A stretch of DNA of 29,759 nucleotides, taken from contig JBAYVI010000024.1 in NCBI GenBank assembly GCA_041674625.1, positions 1-29,759 on the forward strand, in the 5' to 3' direction. Positions 1 through 8,024 of the stretch are shown in pieces. Origin of the DNA: BRH-c32 sp041674625 (GTDB lineage Bacteria > Bacteroidota > Ignavibacteria > Ignavibacteriales > Melioribacteraceae). The position numbers and the translations under genes were made by a program. Position 1 is the stretch's first letter. Each line of letters starts with the position of its first letter. Below the pieces are notes generated by a model. That model did no database searches, was not told the origin of the DNA, and saw only the letters and a list, made by a program, of their open reading frames with translations.

Positions 1-340
1 GGGAATCGGCATAATTAATGGGTTCTTACCATGTGGCTTTGTTTATGTAGGGATAGCGGGAGCAATATCCACGGGTTCAGGATTATCCGGTGCAGTTTAT
101 ATGATGCTTTTCGGATTTGGAACATTCCCGATTATGTTTGCTGCCACTTTCTTGGGCTCTGCTATTAACCTAAATATTCGTAGAAAAATCAATAAATTAA
201 TCCCGGTTCTTGCAATTGTGCTCGGACTTTTATTCGTTCTTAGAGGATTAAATTTAGGTATTCCTTATCTAAGTCCTAAATTCATCTATCCAACTGCGAC
301 AAGCGGTCCGGCTGCTCCGCATGTTGAGGGCTGTCATTAA
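1..340 (+). CDS. TauE/SafE (UreH-like) membrane exporter, 3' fragment
   Basis: The gene is cut by the left edge; the frame is open from base 2 and gives the last 112 residues. The visible part opens with the motif G-x-x-N-G-F-L-P-C-G-F-V-Y, which is characteristic of the second half of TauE/SafE-type (UreH-like, 'sulfite exporter') membrane proteins. After it come small-residue-rich hydrophobic helices (GAVYMMLFGFGTFP and a helix near LIPVLAIVLGLLFVL). In this subfamily the Pro-Cys motif lies at a membrane-embedded site linked to metal or small-anion transport, and members often sit near cytochrome cbb3 oxidase assembly genes, which would lie outside this window. The protein ends in H-V-E-G-C-H, a possible metal-binding tail (inference). 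The family call is good; the substrate is unknown. Confidence 0.8.
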   Translation, partial: GIGIINGFLPCGFVYVGIAGAISTGSGLSGAVYMMLFGFGTFPIMFAATFLGSAINLNIRRKINKLIPVLAIVLGLLFVLRGLNLGIPYLSPKFIYPTATSGPAAPHVEGCH

Positions 341-421
341 GCTTCACTAATATTTTTTTATATTTAAGAACAATAAAGCAATATTTATTTTCTTAAATTA
401 ATAGTAATAAATGAGTTTTTT

Positions 422-1660
422 ATGCTAAAAGAGATCATAAAAAATAGTGAGGATTATGTTTTCGATTTACTTAGAAAAGAGAGTAAACCGGAAAAATTTT
501 ACCATAGCATTTCACACACATTAGATGTCATCAAGTATTCACAATTAATTGGGGCATCAGAACAATTATCAGAAGATGATTTAGAAATCTTATATATTGC
601 TGCCGCTTTTCATGATCTTGGCTATATTTATATAGATGAAGGACATGAAGAAAAAAGCGCTGTAATGGCAGAAGCATTTCTTAAATCGCAAAACTATCCG
701 CAAGAAAAAATCAATAAAATAAAAGAGTGTATTCTATCCACTAATGTACCTCAAAAACCAAAAACTCTTATTGAAAATATTCTATGTGATGCAGATTTGA
801 ATCACCTTGGCAGTAAAAGTTTTTTCGAGAAAAATGATTTATACCGTGCCGAACTTGAATCAAAACGTGATCAGTCGATTTCAGAAATCGGATGGTTGGA
901 ATCGACTATTAAATTTGTTACTTCTCATAAGTATTTTACAAACTATGCTAAAGAAAATTTTGAAGAGCGGAAAGAAAAAAATATAAAAAGACTAAAGAAG
1001 CAATTAAAAAAGAAGATTGAAAAAGGGATTGAAAAATTAGAGGATGTTCAAGAACAATTAGCAAAAGATAATAATATAAAAGACAAGAAGGGGTTAGGAA
1101 AAGGTGCGGAACGGGGTGTAGAAACTATGTTTAGAAATGTTATGAGAACTCACGTAGAGTTTAGCGGTATGGCTGATAATAAAGCAAATATTATGATAAG
1201 TGTAAACACTCTTGTCCTTACAGTAATTTTTGCAATTATGGTGCGTAAATTAGATACTAATCCCCATCTAATAATTCCCACCTTATTATTGATTGGCTTT
1301 TGTTTAATTGCATTAATCTTTGCCGTTATGGTAACAAGACCAAATGTAACTGAAGGAACTTTCACTAAGGATGATATTCATAAGAAAAAAGCTAATCTTT
1401 TGTTTTTTGGAAATTTCTTTAATATGAAGTTAGTCGATTTTGAATGGGGTATGTTAGAGATGATAAATGACAGAAACTATCTTTATTCGACAATGATTAA
1501 AGACTTTTATTATCTCGGACAAGTATTAGGAAGGAAATATAAATATTTACGAATTTGCTATAATGTATTTATATTTGGATTTATTATTTCGGTTATTGCA
1601 TATACAATAGCAATAATTTATGCACCAACTCCAACTCAAATCGGACCATTTTTAGATTAA
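422..1660 (+). CDS. HD-domain hydrolase fused to Pycsar-effector-like transmembrane domain (PycTM)
   Basis: The 412-residue protein has two parts. Residues 1-170 form an HD phosphohydrolase-like domain: H28 and H32 (YHSISH), the HD pair H64-D65 in AAFHDLG, H75, and a late acidic D-A-D at 123-125. A charged, Lys/Glu-rich coiled-coil-like linker covers about 175-225. Residues 235-402 match the Pycsar effector membrane domain (PF18967 type): the signature A-D-x-K-A-N-I at 251-257 runs into a helix near 259-275, followed by helices near 283-303 and 383-402. In Pycsar anti-phage systems such proteins damage the membrane on sensing cCMP or cUMP. Here no nucleotide cyclase is adjacent; the next gene, a SixA-like phosphatase, begins 2 bases after the stop and is probably co-transcribed. 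HD hydrolysis of a nucleotide signal is an inference. The start has no obvious ribosome binding site. Confidence 0.82.
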   Translation: MLKEIIKNSEDYVFDLLRKESKPEKFYHSISHTLDVIKYSQLIGASEQLSEDDLEILYIAAAFHDLGYIYIDEGHEEKSAVMAEAFLKSQNYPQEKINKIKECILSTNVPQKPKTLIENILCDADLNHLGSKSFFEKNDLYRAELESKRDQSISEIGWLESTIKFVTSHKYFTNYAKENFEERKEKNIKRLKKQLKKKIEKGIEKLEDVQEQLAKDNNIKDKKGLGKGAERGVETMFRNVMRTHVEFSGMADNKANIMISVNTLVLTVIFAIMVRKLDTNPHLIIPTLLLIGFCLIALIFAVMVTRPNVTEGTFTKDDIHKKKANLLFFGNFFNMKLVDFEWGMLEMINDRNYLYSTMIKDFYYLGQVLGRKYKYLRICYNVFIFGFIISVIAYTIAIIYAPTPTQIGPFLD

Positions 1661-1662
1661 CT

Positions 1663-2160
1663 ATGAAAAAACTATTTCTTATTAGACATGCAAAATCGAA
1701 CTGGGATAACCCTGAGCTTAGCGATTTCGACCGACCCATAAATAGCAGAGGTGAAAGAGACGCTCCCTTTATGGGAAAAGTCTTGAAGCAAAACAATTTT
1801 TCTCCCGATCTGATAATTGCGAGCCCCGCATTGCGTGCTATAACTACTGCCAAGCGAATAGCAAACGAAATTGGTTATGACTCATTAGGAATTATAGAAA
1901 ATAATAGACTATATGATGCTTCTACGGGAGAAATTCTAAAAGTGATCGAAAGCATTGATAATAAATTTAATTTCGTCTTTCTTGTAGCGCATAACCCCGG
2001 AATAACTTTATTAAATAATTATCTAAATTCATTGAAAGTTGATAATCTTTCTACTTGTGCGATTACAGGTATTGAATTTAATACTGATGATTGGGGTAAG
2101 ATCGAAGAAGTAAAAGGTAAATCATGTTTTTACGAGTTCCCTAAAATGTATTTCGATTAA
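1663..2160 (+). CDS. SixA-like phosphohistidine phosphatase (histidine phosphatase superfamily)
   Basis: This 165-residue protein is about the usual size of the SixA branch. The phosphohistidine-forming motif R8-H9-A-K-S is followed by W14 and D23-R24-P25. The second arginine is in S-P-A-L-R (R58), and the second catalytic histidine is H110 in V-A-H-N-P-G. Family members remove phosphate from histidine on phosphorelay proteins or act on small phosphorylated molecules. There is no signal peptide, so it acts in the cytoplasm. It follows the HD-PycTM gene by 2 bases, which suggests one transcript. It converges with the beta-propeller lipoprotein gene, with a single base between the two stop codons. 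The target protein cannot be told from the sequence. Confidence 0.85.
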   Translation: MKKLFLIRHAKSNWDNPELSDFDRPINSRGERDAPFMGKVLKQNNFSPDLIIASPALRAITTAKRIANEIGYDSLGIIENNRLYDASTGEILKVIESIDNKFNFVFLVAHNPGITLLNNYLNSLKVDNLSTCAITGIEFNTDDWGKIEEVKGKSCFYEFPKMYFD

Positions 2161-2161
2161 T

Positions 2162-2992
2162 TTACATTGTCTTTTTATATATAGTTAGATAAGGACTTTT
2201 ACCATCTGCTTCATCGCTAATTATCAAAGTCCCATTTTTTGAAATACCAATTCCCTCCGGCTGCAAATGATAATTATTTAATTTAATTTTATTAATTACA
2301 TTGCCCTGCCGCGAAACTTCAATTAGTCCAAGGCTCTTTCCTCCGAGCATTAAAAAATTACCATTTCTCATAGAAGTAATTGCTGAAGGCTTAAAATTAG
2401 AAGAGACAAAATCATTTAATTCCTTTTCTTTGATTTTAATGTAAGGTTCATTAATCAATTTATTATCCTCAAGGGAGAATCGATAGACTGCTTTCACTCC
2501 TTTAAGTTTTTTACCCGGAGACTCCTTACAAGCCAATAATAAAGAGTTGGTTTCTTTATCATAAGTAATTCCTTCTATATCATTTTTAGAACTTAATGAA
2601 GTAGTGAATTTTTCATAATTAACCGCTTCATTATCCTTTCCCTCTTTGAATTTTAAGATAATTCCGGAACTCGACACCAAATAGAAATAACCACCTGAAA
2701 ATGTAATATCCTCGAAGTCATCTTTTAATAAGAAGTTTCCGATAAAGAATTTCTTAGTAATTTTACCGGAATTAATATCTATTTGATATATTATTCCCGC
2801 TTCATCAGTATGACAAAAAAGATTGCCATCATTAGAAAAAGTCAATCCCGAGATTTCATTTAATTCTTTGCTTAGCTTTATTCTCTCTCCCTTTGTAAAA
2901 TCATAATTATTCATAATTTTATTTTGTCCACAGTTTGTCGTAGAAAACATTAGTACTATATATATAATACTGACTTTACCTATTACTTTCAT
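2162..2992 (-). CDS. SdiA-regulated-type beta-propeller lipoprotein
   Basis: The 276-residue protein begins with a hydrophobic leader (IGKVSIIYIVLMFSTTNC) ending at a cysteine followed by G-Q, so it is a probable lipoprotein, although Asn before the Cys is atypical. The mature part has repeated blades with the pattern E-I-S-G-L-T-F, D-D-F-E-D-I-T-F and N-D-I-E-G-I-T-Y, ending with L-Q-P-E-G-I-G-I. This is the layout of the SdiA-regulated (PF06977) propeller family, whose members are envelope proteins of poorly known function. The frame stays open upstream to 3121, but that would overlap the divergent porin gene; the ATG at 2992 directly precedes the leader and is preferred. It shares a 68-base divergent intergenic region with the porin. 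Confidence 0.72.
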   Translation of the reverse strand: MKVIGKVSIIYIVLMFSTTNCGQNKIMNNYDFTKGERIKLSKELNEISGLTFSNDGNLFCHTDEAGIIYQIDINSGKITKKFFIGNFLLKDDFEDITFSGGYFYLVSSSGIILKFKEGKDNEAVNYEKFTTSLSSKNDIEGITYDKETNSLLLACKESPGKKLKGVKAVYRFSLEDNKLINEPYIKIKEKELNDFVSSNFKPSAITSMRNGNFLMLGGKSLGLIEVSRQGNVINKIKLNNYHLQPEGIGISKNGTLIISDEADGKSPYLTIYKKTM

Positions 2993-3060
2993 TTTTGCCT
3001 TTTTTGCCTTCAGATAAATTAAATAATTGTTAAATTTACGAACTAATAAAAGAGGAATGA

Positions 3061-4092
3061 ATGAAAAATACTGTTTTTTTTGTTTTAATATTTTTGTTCT
3101 TTTTGACAAATATAAATGCACAGGATAATGATAAAAAAAAGGAAAAGGATAAAATAGAGTTCTCCGGTTATGGAACCGGAGGATATACTTTCTATAATAA
3201 AAATATCCTTAACGGTTATAATCAAGAAGCATTCTACGAAGGGAAAGTACAATTAGATATTGAGTTTAATAAAAGAATTGAAGGACAGCTCGATTTCAGA
3301 GGTAACTCTTTAGATAATGCAGTTAAATTAAAAGAGTTTTCAATTAAACTAAAAATCAGTGATAAGTTCAGACTCCAATTCGGAAATATTAAAAAACCTT
3401 TTGGATATGAATATTTGATTTCGGATGAGGATTTGATTTCCATCAATAGAAGTTACCTTCAAGAAGCAGTAGCGGAATTAGGTTATGGAGGAAGAAGCCT
3501 AAGTTTAATGGCATTTTATAAGTACAATGATAAAGAACCGGAATTTCCCTTTTCATATAACTTTTCAGTTTTCAAAGATAATTCCTTGTTTGCCGGAGCC
3601 GTAGCTCGAATTAAATATCATATTGGTAATTATGGAATCGGAGCAACTTATGAATATGAAAATAAGGGAGGCGAAAACAAAATATCTGCAAATGGATTTG
3701 GACTTCATGGATTTTATGAAAGCCATGATTTGAATGCAATGACTGAAATTTTTTATGTTCAAGACCCCTTCGAAAGTATCAGACAAAGATTAATGGACAA
3801 AGACGAAACCATATATGGATTCGGAGCAAAAATATTTACTTCTTTTTTCTTCGATTATGACTATGATTTCATGAAAGGTTTAGAACCATTTCTGCTTTCA
3901 ACTTTTTATATCTCTAATACTACTATTTCAGGAAATAACGTAATCCAATTTGTAACAGGAATTAATTATTATCTTCATAAGGATGTAAGATTAAGATTAA
4001 ATGGTGATTTAAGACTTACAAAAAATCAATTTAATAAAGAACATACGACCAACGACTCTAGAGTTATTTTAGAATTACAAATGAGATATTAA
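3061..4092 (+). CDS. OprO/OprP-type outer-membrane porin
   Basis: This 343-residue protein has a signal peptide (MKNTVFFVLIFLFFLTNINA, then Q). The remainder is beta-barrel-like: alternating amphipathic strands rich in Tyr, Phe, Gly and Asn, ending in L-Q-M-R-Y with a terminal aromatic. The segment F-R-L-Q-F-G-N-I-K-K-P-F-G (residues about 101-113), followed by a stretch ending in N-R-S, matches the conserved part of phosphate-selective porins O and P ('G-x-x-K-x-P-F ... ERS'). A good ribosome binding site, AGAGGA at 3051-3056, supports the start. It is the first gene of a coupled trio: the next start codon shares one base with its stop. Phosphate selectivity is an inference from family name and neighbours; no specific phosphate-binding lysines can be assigned by eye. 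Confidence 0.75.
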   Translation: MKNTVFFVLIFLFFLTNINAQDNDKKKEKDKIEFSGYGTGGYTFYNKNILNGYNQEAFYEGKVQLDIEFNKRIEGQLDFRGNSLDNAVKLKEFSIKLKISDKFRLQFGNIKKPFGYEYLISDEDLISINRSYLQEAVAELGYGGRSLSLMAFYKYNDKEPEFPFSYNFSVFKDNSLFAGAVARIKYHIGNYGIGATYEYENKGGENKISANGFGLHGFYESHDLNAMTEIFYVQDPFESIRQRLMDKDETIYGFGAKIFTSFFFDYDYDFMKGLEPFLLSTFYISNTTISGNNVIQFVTGINYYLHKDVRLRLNGDLRLTKNQFNKEHTTNDSRVILELQMRY

Positions 4093-5210
4093 TGAAAAAG
4101 TATGCCTTATTAATAATATTACTTTTATCAGTATCCTGCTCTGAAAACCTTATTGAACCAGTTGTAAATAAAGATAATTTACCCCAAATGAATATCGTAA
4201 TTTCAAAAGACGAATATTTATCTTTATTGAGTAATAAGCTATTTAATTTTGAGGCAAATGGAAGGCTTGGGTATAAAAATAAAGTATATGATATTGAAAT
4301 TGAAGCTCAAGGTGCCGGTTCAAGATATTTTGATAAGTGGTCATATCACGTAAAATTAAAAAACGATTTTGAAATAGAAGGGCTCACAGAATTTAATCTC
4401 AGCTCACAAATTTATGATAAGGCAATGATGAGTACATTGCTCGCTTCTCATTTATATAGTAAAATTGGGTTCCCAGTTTTTGAATCTAATTTTGTTTTTG
4501 TGAATCTAAATGGGAAAAGCTATGGATTATATTTGTTGGTTGAGAAAGTAGATGAAAAATTCTTTTCTAAAAGATATTTGAGTGTTTATGAACTTATCAA
4601 ATTGGGTTTCGATTCTAAATTTACATTTTCTGATGAATACAATACCCAGTTTTATTTTAATAAAGAAATACCTGAGGACAATAACTTTAACTCTTTAAAT
4701 GAATTTATAAATGCTTTAGATACTTCAAGAGTTGATATAATAGAAGAATCATTAAAACCGTTTCTCAATGTTCGTAACTACTTAGATTATCATGCAATGA
4801 CATATATAATAAATAATGTAGATGCATTTGCTAATAATTTCTTTCTTTATAAAAGCAGCCCTCAAAAATCATTTGAAATTATTCCATGGGATTTTGATAA
4901 AGCGTTTACGAGAAATCAAAGTTTAGGTGTTTTTGATGGGAATGAGATAATTAAAAAATTATCTCAAAATAAAGAACTTAAAGACTATTACTTAAATCGA
5001 ATGCGATTTTTCTTAAATACCTATTTTACAGAAGAAGAATTATTCCCAATTATTAATTCAACAGCAGAAAAAATCGAAGAAGCTTATAATCTCGATCCGT
5101 ATCTTGGCGGGTTGGGTAATAATTTTTTCACTGAAATTAGTGAATTAAAGAATTATATTAAATCTCAAAAAACATATATAACTCAAATTATAAGAGAAAA
5201 CCTAAATTGA
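4092..5210 (+). CDS. CotH-kinase-family lipoprotein
   Basis: This 372-residue protein begins with a lipoprotein leader and lipobox L-S-V-S-C16. The CotH family signature is clear: a loop with A-Q-G-A-G-S-R (72-78) before W-S-Y-H-V-K-L, then L-N-G-K-S-Y-G-L-Y-L-L-V-E-K-V-D (139-154), N-N-V-D-A-F-A-N-N-F (241-250), and the metal-site motif I-I-P-W-D-F-D-K-A-F (263-272). CotH proteins are atypical secreted protein kinases, first known from spore coat, and bacterial homologues occur beside polyphosphate-related genes. As a lipoprotein it acts in the periplasm or on the outer membrane. Its ATG overlaps the porin stop by one base and its stop overlaps the PAP2 start by four, which indicates translational coupling. 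The substrate is unknown. Confidence 0.82.
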   Translation: MKKYALLIILLLSVSCSENLIEPVVNKDNLPQMNIVISKDEYLSLLSNKLFNFEANGRLGYKNKVYDIEIEAQGAGSRYFDKWSYHVKLKNDFEIEGLTEFNLSSQIYDKAMMSTLLASHLYSKIGFPVFESNFVFVNLNGKSYGLYLLVEKVDEKFFSKRYLSVYELIKLGFDSKFTFSDEYNTQFYFNKEIPEDNNFNSLNEFINALDTSRVDIIEESLKPFLNVRNYLDYHAMTYIINNVDAFANNFFLYKSSPQKSFEIIPWDFDKAFTRNQSLGVFDGNEIIKKLSQNKELKDYYLNRMRFFLNTYFTEEELFPIINSTAEKIEEAYNLDPYLGGLGNNFFTEISELKNYIKSQKTYITQIIRENLN

Positions 5211-6055
5211 AAATAGTATTATTTTTAGTTTTGGTTGCAGTTATCAATTTACTCGTAGCAAACAAAACAGACGCACAGCAGGACAATAATAAATTCATAG
5301 AAACTACTTCTAATATTTCAGAAGCGATTATATCATCTGTCAATTATTATGATATTCCAATTGGAGCTGCTTATTTATATCGAAATAGCATCAAAAATAG
5401 TTCTTGGAATGACATAATAAATATGTCTCCATTTGAATTTGATGAAGAAGTTAATGAAGGCTTTTCAGTTAATGGGAGTTCTTCGGTCGGCAGTATTGAC
5501 AAAGATATAATTCCACGTACTTTGTTTTTTTCGCGCCTTGCAATAACTACCGGGTTAAACTTATTTACTAATGTTGAAATTACACCTAAAGAATATCAAA
5601 AAATATTCTTAATGCAAAAATCGATTTTATACACCTACACAGCAACAGAAATTGTAAAGAATTTAGTGAGAAGAGTAAGACCGGACGGATCAGATACACA
5701 GAGTTTTTTTAGTGGGCATACTTCTACTACATTTGCAGCTGCAACATTTCTACATTTAGAATTATTTGATCTTTATAACGATTGGGATTTGGCAAAAGAA
5801 AACCCTGTATTTAATACTGTTTTAAGGGCATCTACTTTTTCTGTTCTTTATGGTTGGGCAGGCTACGTTGGATACAGCCGTTTGCGGGATAATAAGCATT
5901 ATCTTTCTGATGTAGTTGTAGGGGCAGCAGTTGGTTCACTCATTTCTTACTTTCTTTACGATTCTTATTTCGGGCAAAAAAGTACACCGTTCGATATGCT
6001 CTCTTTATCTTCTAACGGTAAACAATTTGGTTTAGCATTTAATGTTACTTTCTAA
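5207..6055 (+). CDS. Periplasmic PAP2-family phosphatase
   Basis: This 282-residue protein starts at a TTG codon inside the end of the CotH gene (TTGA overlap) and begins with a signal peptide ending in D-A-Q-Q. All three PAP2 active-site blocks are present with canonical spacing: K151-x6-R158-P, F-S169-G-H171 (the usual Pro before Ser is Phe), and S224-R-x5-H231-x3-D235. PAP2 enzymes remove phosphate from lipid phosphates, undecaprenyl pyrophosphate, lipid A or soluble phosphoesters. The C-terminus ends in alternating residues with a final F (F-G-L-A-F-N-V-T-F), which resembles a barrel-strand end; this may be a small outer-membrane element or chance. It completes the porin-CotH-PAP2 trio and converges with the C39-like gene, the two stop codons overlapping in CTAA. 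Confidence 0.85.
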   Translation: MKIVLFLVLVAVINLLVANKTDAQQDNNKFIETTSNISEAIISSVNYYDIPIGAAYLYRNSIKNSSWNDIINMSPFEFDEEVNEGFSVNGSSSVGSIDKDIIPRTLFFSRLAITTGLNLFTNVEITPKEYQKIFLMQKSILYTYTATEIVKNLVRRVRPDGSDTQSFFSGHTSTTFAAATFLHLELFDLYNDWDLAKENPVFNTVLRASTFSVLYGWAGYVGYSRLRDNKHYLSDVVVGAAVGSLISYFLYDSYFGQKSTPFDMLSLSSNGKQFGLAFNVTF

Positions 6056-6888
6056 TAGATAGGATACATTCCATATTTACCACATGAATACATCATTAAG
6101 AGTGCTGCAATATCAATTGCGGCTCGCTTTTCGTTTTTTTCAGGTATAACAAGATCATATAATTCAGCCACAAATTTCATATTCAGTAAAACTTTTTTTA
6201 GTTCCGAATAAGAAGGTTCTCCGTGCCAATTTGCAACTCGATGAATTAGATTAGATTCGTTCCGGCGAAGAAATTCAGAGAATGTAATAATTTTATAATT
6301 TTGTTTTGTCCTCGGCAAACATACTTGCATAAGATCATTTGTATAAATATCCCACTTTTTTGCTAAGTCTTCGTTTTTATCATACATAACTATTTTTGCT
6401 TTTTCAGGAGTAAATTTAGCTCTTGTAAAAACATTAAATTTAGGAACAAGCGCATAACCATCGTAACTTTTTTCTTTAGAAGCTTTATCATAATATTTCC
6501 AGAGCCGAAGTAATTGTCTCTCTGATTGAACTGATATTACTTTATCTTGTTCGCTATCGATAACAACAAACTGTCCTTTTTGATGACTAACAACAGTACA
6601 CCAATGCTCCCAATTCTTAACGCTTAGGATACAAGGATATCCATCTTTTAATTCTTTAATTAATGCTCTTCTTGCATCATCAGGATCACTTGATTGGAAA
6701 TGTTTCATCTTGCAATTAAAACGCCGTGCAGCTCTCGCTAAGCCCATTTCATCTGTACCGGACCACCATGAACTACCTGCAATAATTCCTATCTGGTCTT
6801 CGTCTTTAAAAATTCCAAGCATCACTAACGCATATTTTAATGCAAAAGGTCCGCACTGATATTTATTTGGTTGGGGATAAAAACTCAT
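6052..6888 (-). CDS. Cytoplasmic C39-like cysteine peptidase-fold protein with unknown C-terminal domain
   Basis: The 278-residue protein has no signal peptide. Residues 5-150 have the papain-like C39 layout: Q11-C12-G-P-F-A (oxyanion Gln and nucleophile Cys), H95 in the stretch E-H-W-C-T-V-V, and D111 in V-V-I-D-S, all in the right order and spacing. Known C39 domains cleave leader peptides at double-glycine sites, usually when fused to exporters; this one stands alone and is cytoplasmic. Residues 150-278 form a mixed domain that I do not recognise. It is transcribed divergently from an ATP-grasp ligase across a 92-base region, with a possible promoter at 6912-6944. The pairing suggests a peptide that is made or conjugated by one and trimmed by the other; that is inference. 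Confidence 0.7.
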   Translation of the reverse strand: MSFYPQPNKYQCGPFALKYALVMLGIFKDEDQIGIIAGSSWWSGTDEMGLARAARRFNCKMKHFQSSDPDDARRALIKELKDGYPCILSVKNWEHWCTVVSHQKGQFVVIDSEQDKVISVQSERQLLRLWKYYDKASKEKSYDGYALVPKFNVFTRAKFTPEKAKIVMYDKNEDLAKKWDIYTNDLMQVCLPRTKQNYKIITFSEFLRRNESNLIHRVANWHGEPSYSELKKVLLNMKFVAELYDLVIPEKNEKRAAIDIAALLMMYSCGKYGMYPIY

Positions 6889-6911
6889 ATTGCCCTGAAG
6901 TAAATCTTCAA

Positions 6912-6944
6912 CAAAAATAGTAAATCTTTTGATAAGCCATACAA
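6912..6944 (-). promoter_or_regulatory. Possible Bacteroidota-type promoter for the C39-like gene
   Basis: Read on the minus strand, the element TATTTTTG (6919-6912) matches the TAnnTTTG -7 consensus of Bacteroidota sigma factors exactly, and a TTG (6944-6942) lies 22 bases upstream as a -33 candidate. The -7 element ends 23 bases before the ATG at 6888. The region is AT-rich, so chance matches are expected. Confidence 0.3.
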
Positions 6945-6980
6945 AATTATTAACTTTTAGAAAAAAAAATTAAAGAATAA

Positions 6981-8024
6981 ATGAAAGTTGCTGTCGTATT
7001 TAATGAAGCTTATCCGGAGATTAAAGATGCGTATGAAACTCATATTCCAAAGGAATTAGGGTTTAAGCCATATTTTGCAATTACAGAATATGACCCGATC
7101 AAGGAATACGAATCAATAGCATCCGCATTAAGAAAAGGAGGGATAGACGCCTATATTCTTAATGTAATGGACGATTTAAATATTTTTATTGAAGATTATC
7201 AAAAAAACAAACCTGATGTAATATTCAATTTAGTTGAAATCTTTCGAGATCAACCACGTCTCGAAACTGCTTTCACCGGATTATTTGAATTAATGGAAAT
7301 ATCTTATACCGGAGCTCCCCCTTTATCATTAGCCACCTGTCAAAATAAAACACTAACAAAAAGAATCGTTAGTGCATTCGGAATCCGAACTCCTAAATTT
7401 AAATTTATTGATGAAATTAAAACTTCTTACAAACATGGTTTGCATTATCCGATAATTGTAAAACCTGCATGGGAAGATGCAAGCGTAGGAATTGAAAATG
7501 AGTCGATTGTAATGAATCATTACGACTTAATAAAAAGAATTGAGTATGTTTTCTATGAATATAAACAACCTGTACTATTGGAAGAATTCATTCAGGGACG
7601 TGAACTTAATGTTGCAGTTTTTGGGGATAAAGAACCAAATGCACTGCCGATTAGTGAAATCGATTTTAGCAAAATGCCGACACACCTGTACAATATTGTT
7701 AGTTACCAAGCTAAATGGGATCCGTTCCATGAAGCGTATCATAAAACTATACCAATTTGCCCTGCTCGACTTAGTAATAAAACAAGAAAAGAGGCAGAGA
7801 AGATGGCTATCGCTTGCTTTAAGGCAATGGGATGCAGAGACTATGCACGCATAGATATGCGGCTTTCTAAAAACGATGGTCAGCTTTATGTATTAGAAGT
7901 TAATCCAAATCCTGATCTTACTGAAGATGCGGGGCTAATGCGTTCTTCACGACAGGCAGGTATATCTTATCGGAAGACTTTAAAAAAGATTGTAGAATTT
8001 GCGTATCAAAGAAGGAAAAAATAA
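6981..8024 (+). CDS. D-Ala-D-Ala-ligase-like ATP-grasp ligase
   Basis: This 347-residue protein has the ATP-grasp fold of the D-Ala-D-Ala ligase branch: an N-terminal M-K-V-A-V-V-F-N strand, a pre-ATP-grasp segment with F-N-L-V-E (82-86), T-G-A-P (110-113), the ATP lysine in I-I-V-K161-P, adenine-contact E201-E202-F, and the metal-binding set D292, E306 and N308 in L-E-V-N-P-N-P-D-L. True Ddl enzymes have G-S-S-x-G after the ATP lysine; here it is A-S-V-G, and the substrate region differs, so a role in ligating another amino acid or peptide is likely. It is divergent to the C39-like peptidase and immediately abuts the convergent DUF1289 gene. It joins a carboxylate to an amine with ATP; the actual substrates are unknown. 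Confidence 0.78.
   Translation: MKVAVVFNEAYPEIKDAYETHIPKELGFKPYFAITEYDPIKEYESIASALRKGGIDAYILNVMDDLNIFIEDYQKNKPDVIFNLVEIFRDQPRLETAFTGLFELMEISYTGAPPLSLATCQNKTLTKRIVSAFGIRTPKFKFIDEIKTSYKHGLHYPIIVKPAWEDASVGIENESIVMNHYDLIKRIEYVFYEYKQPVLLEEFIQGRELNVAVFGDKEPNALPISEIDFSKMPTHLYNIVSYQAKWDPFHEAYHKTIPICPARLSNKTRKEAEKMAIACFKAMGCRDYARIDMRLSKNDGQLYVLEVNPNPDLTEDAGLMRSSRQAGISYRKTLKKIVEFAYQRRKK

Noticed and set aside
2993..3121. N-terminal extension of the beta-propeller lipoprotein gene
   Set aside because: It would overlap the start of the divergent porin gene, and the leader peptide begins exactly at the ATG at 2992.
6981..8024. Housekeeping D-Ala-D-Ala ligase (ddl)
   Set aside because: The serine loop after the ATP lysine differs from true Ddl, and the context is a peptidase rather than mur genes.
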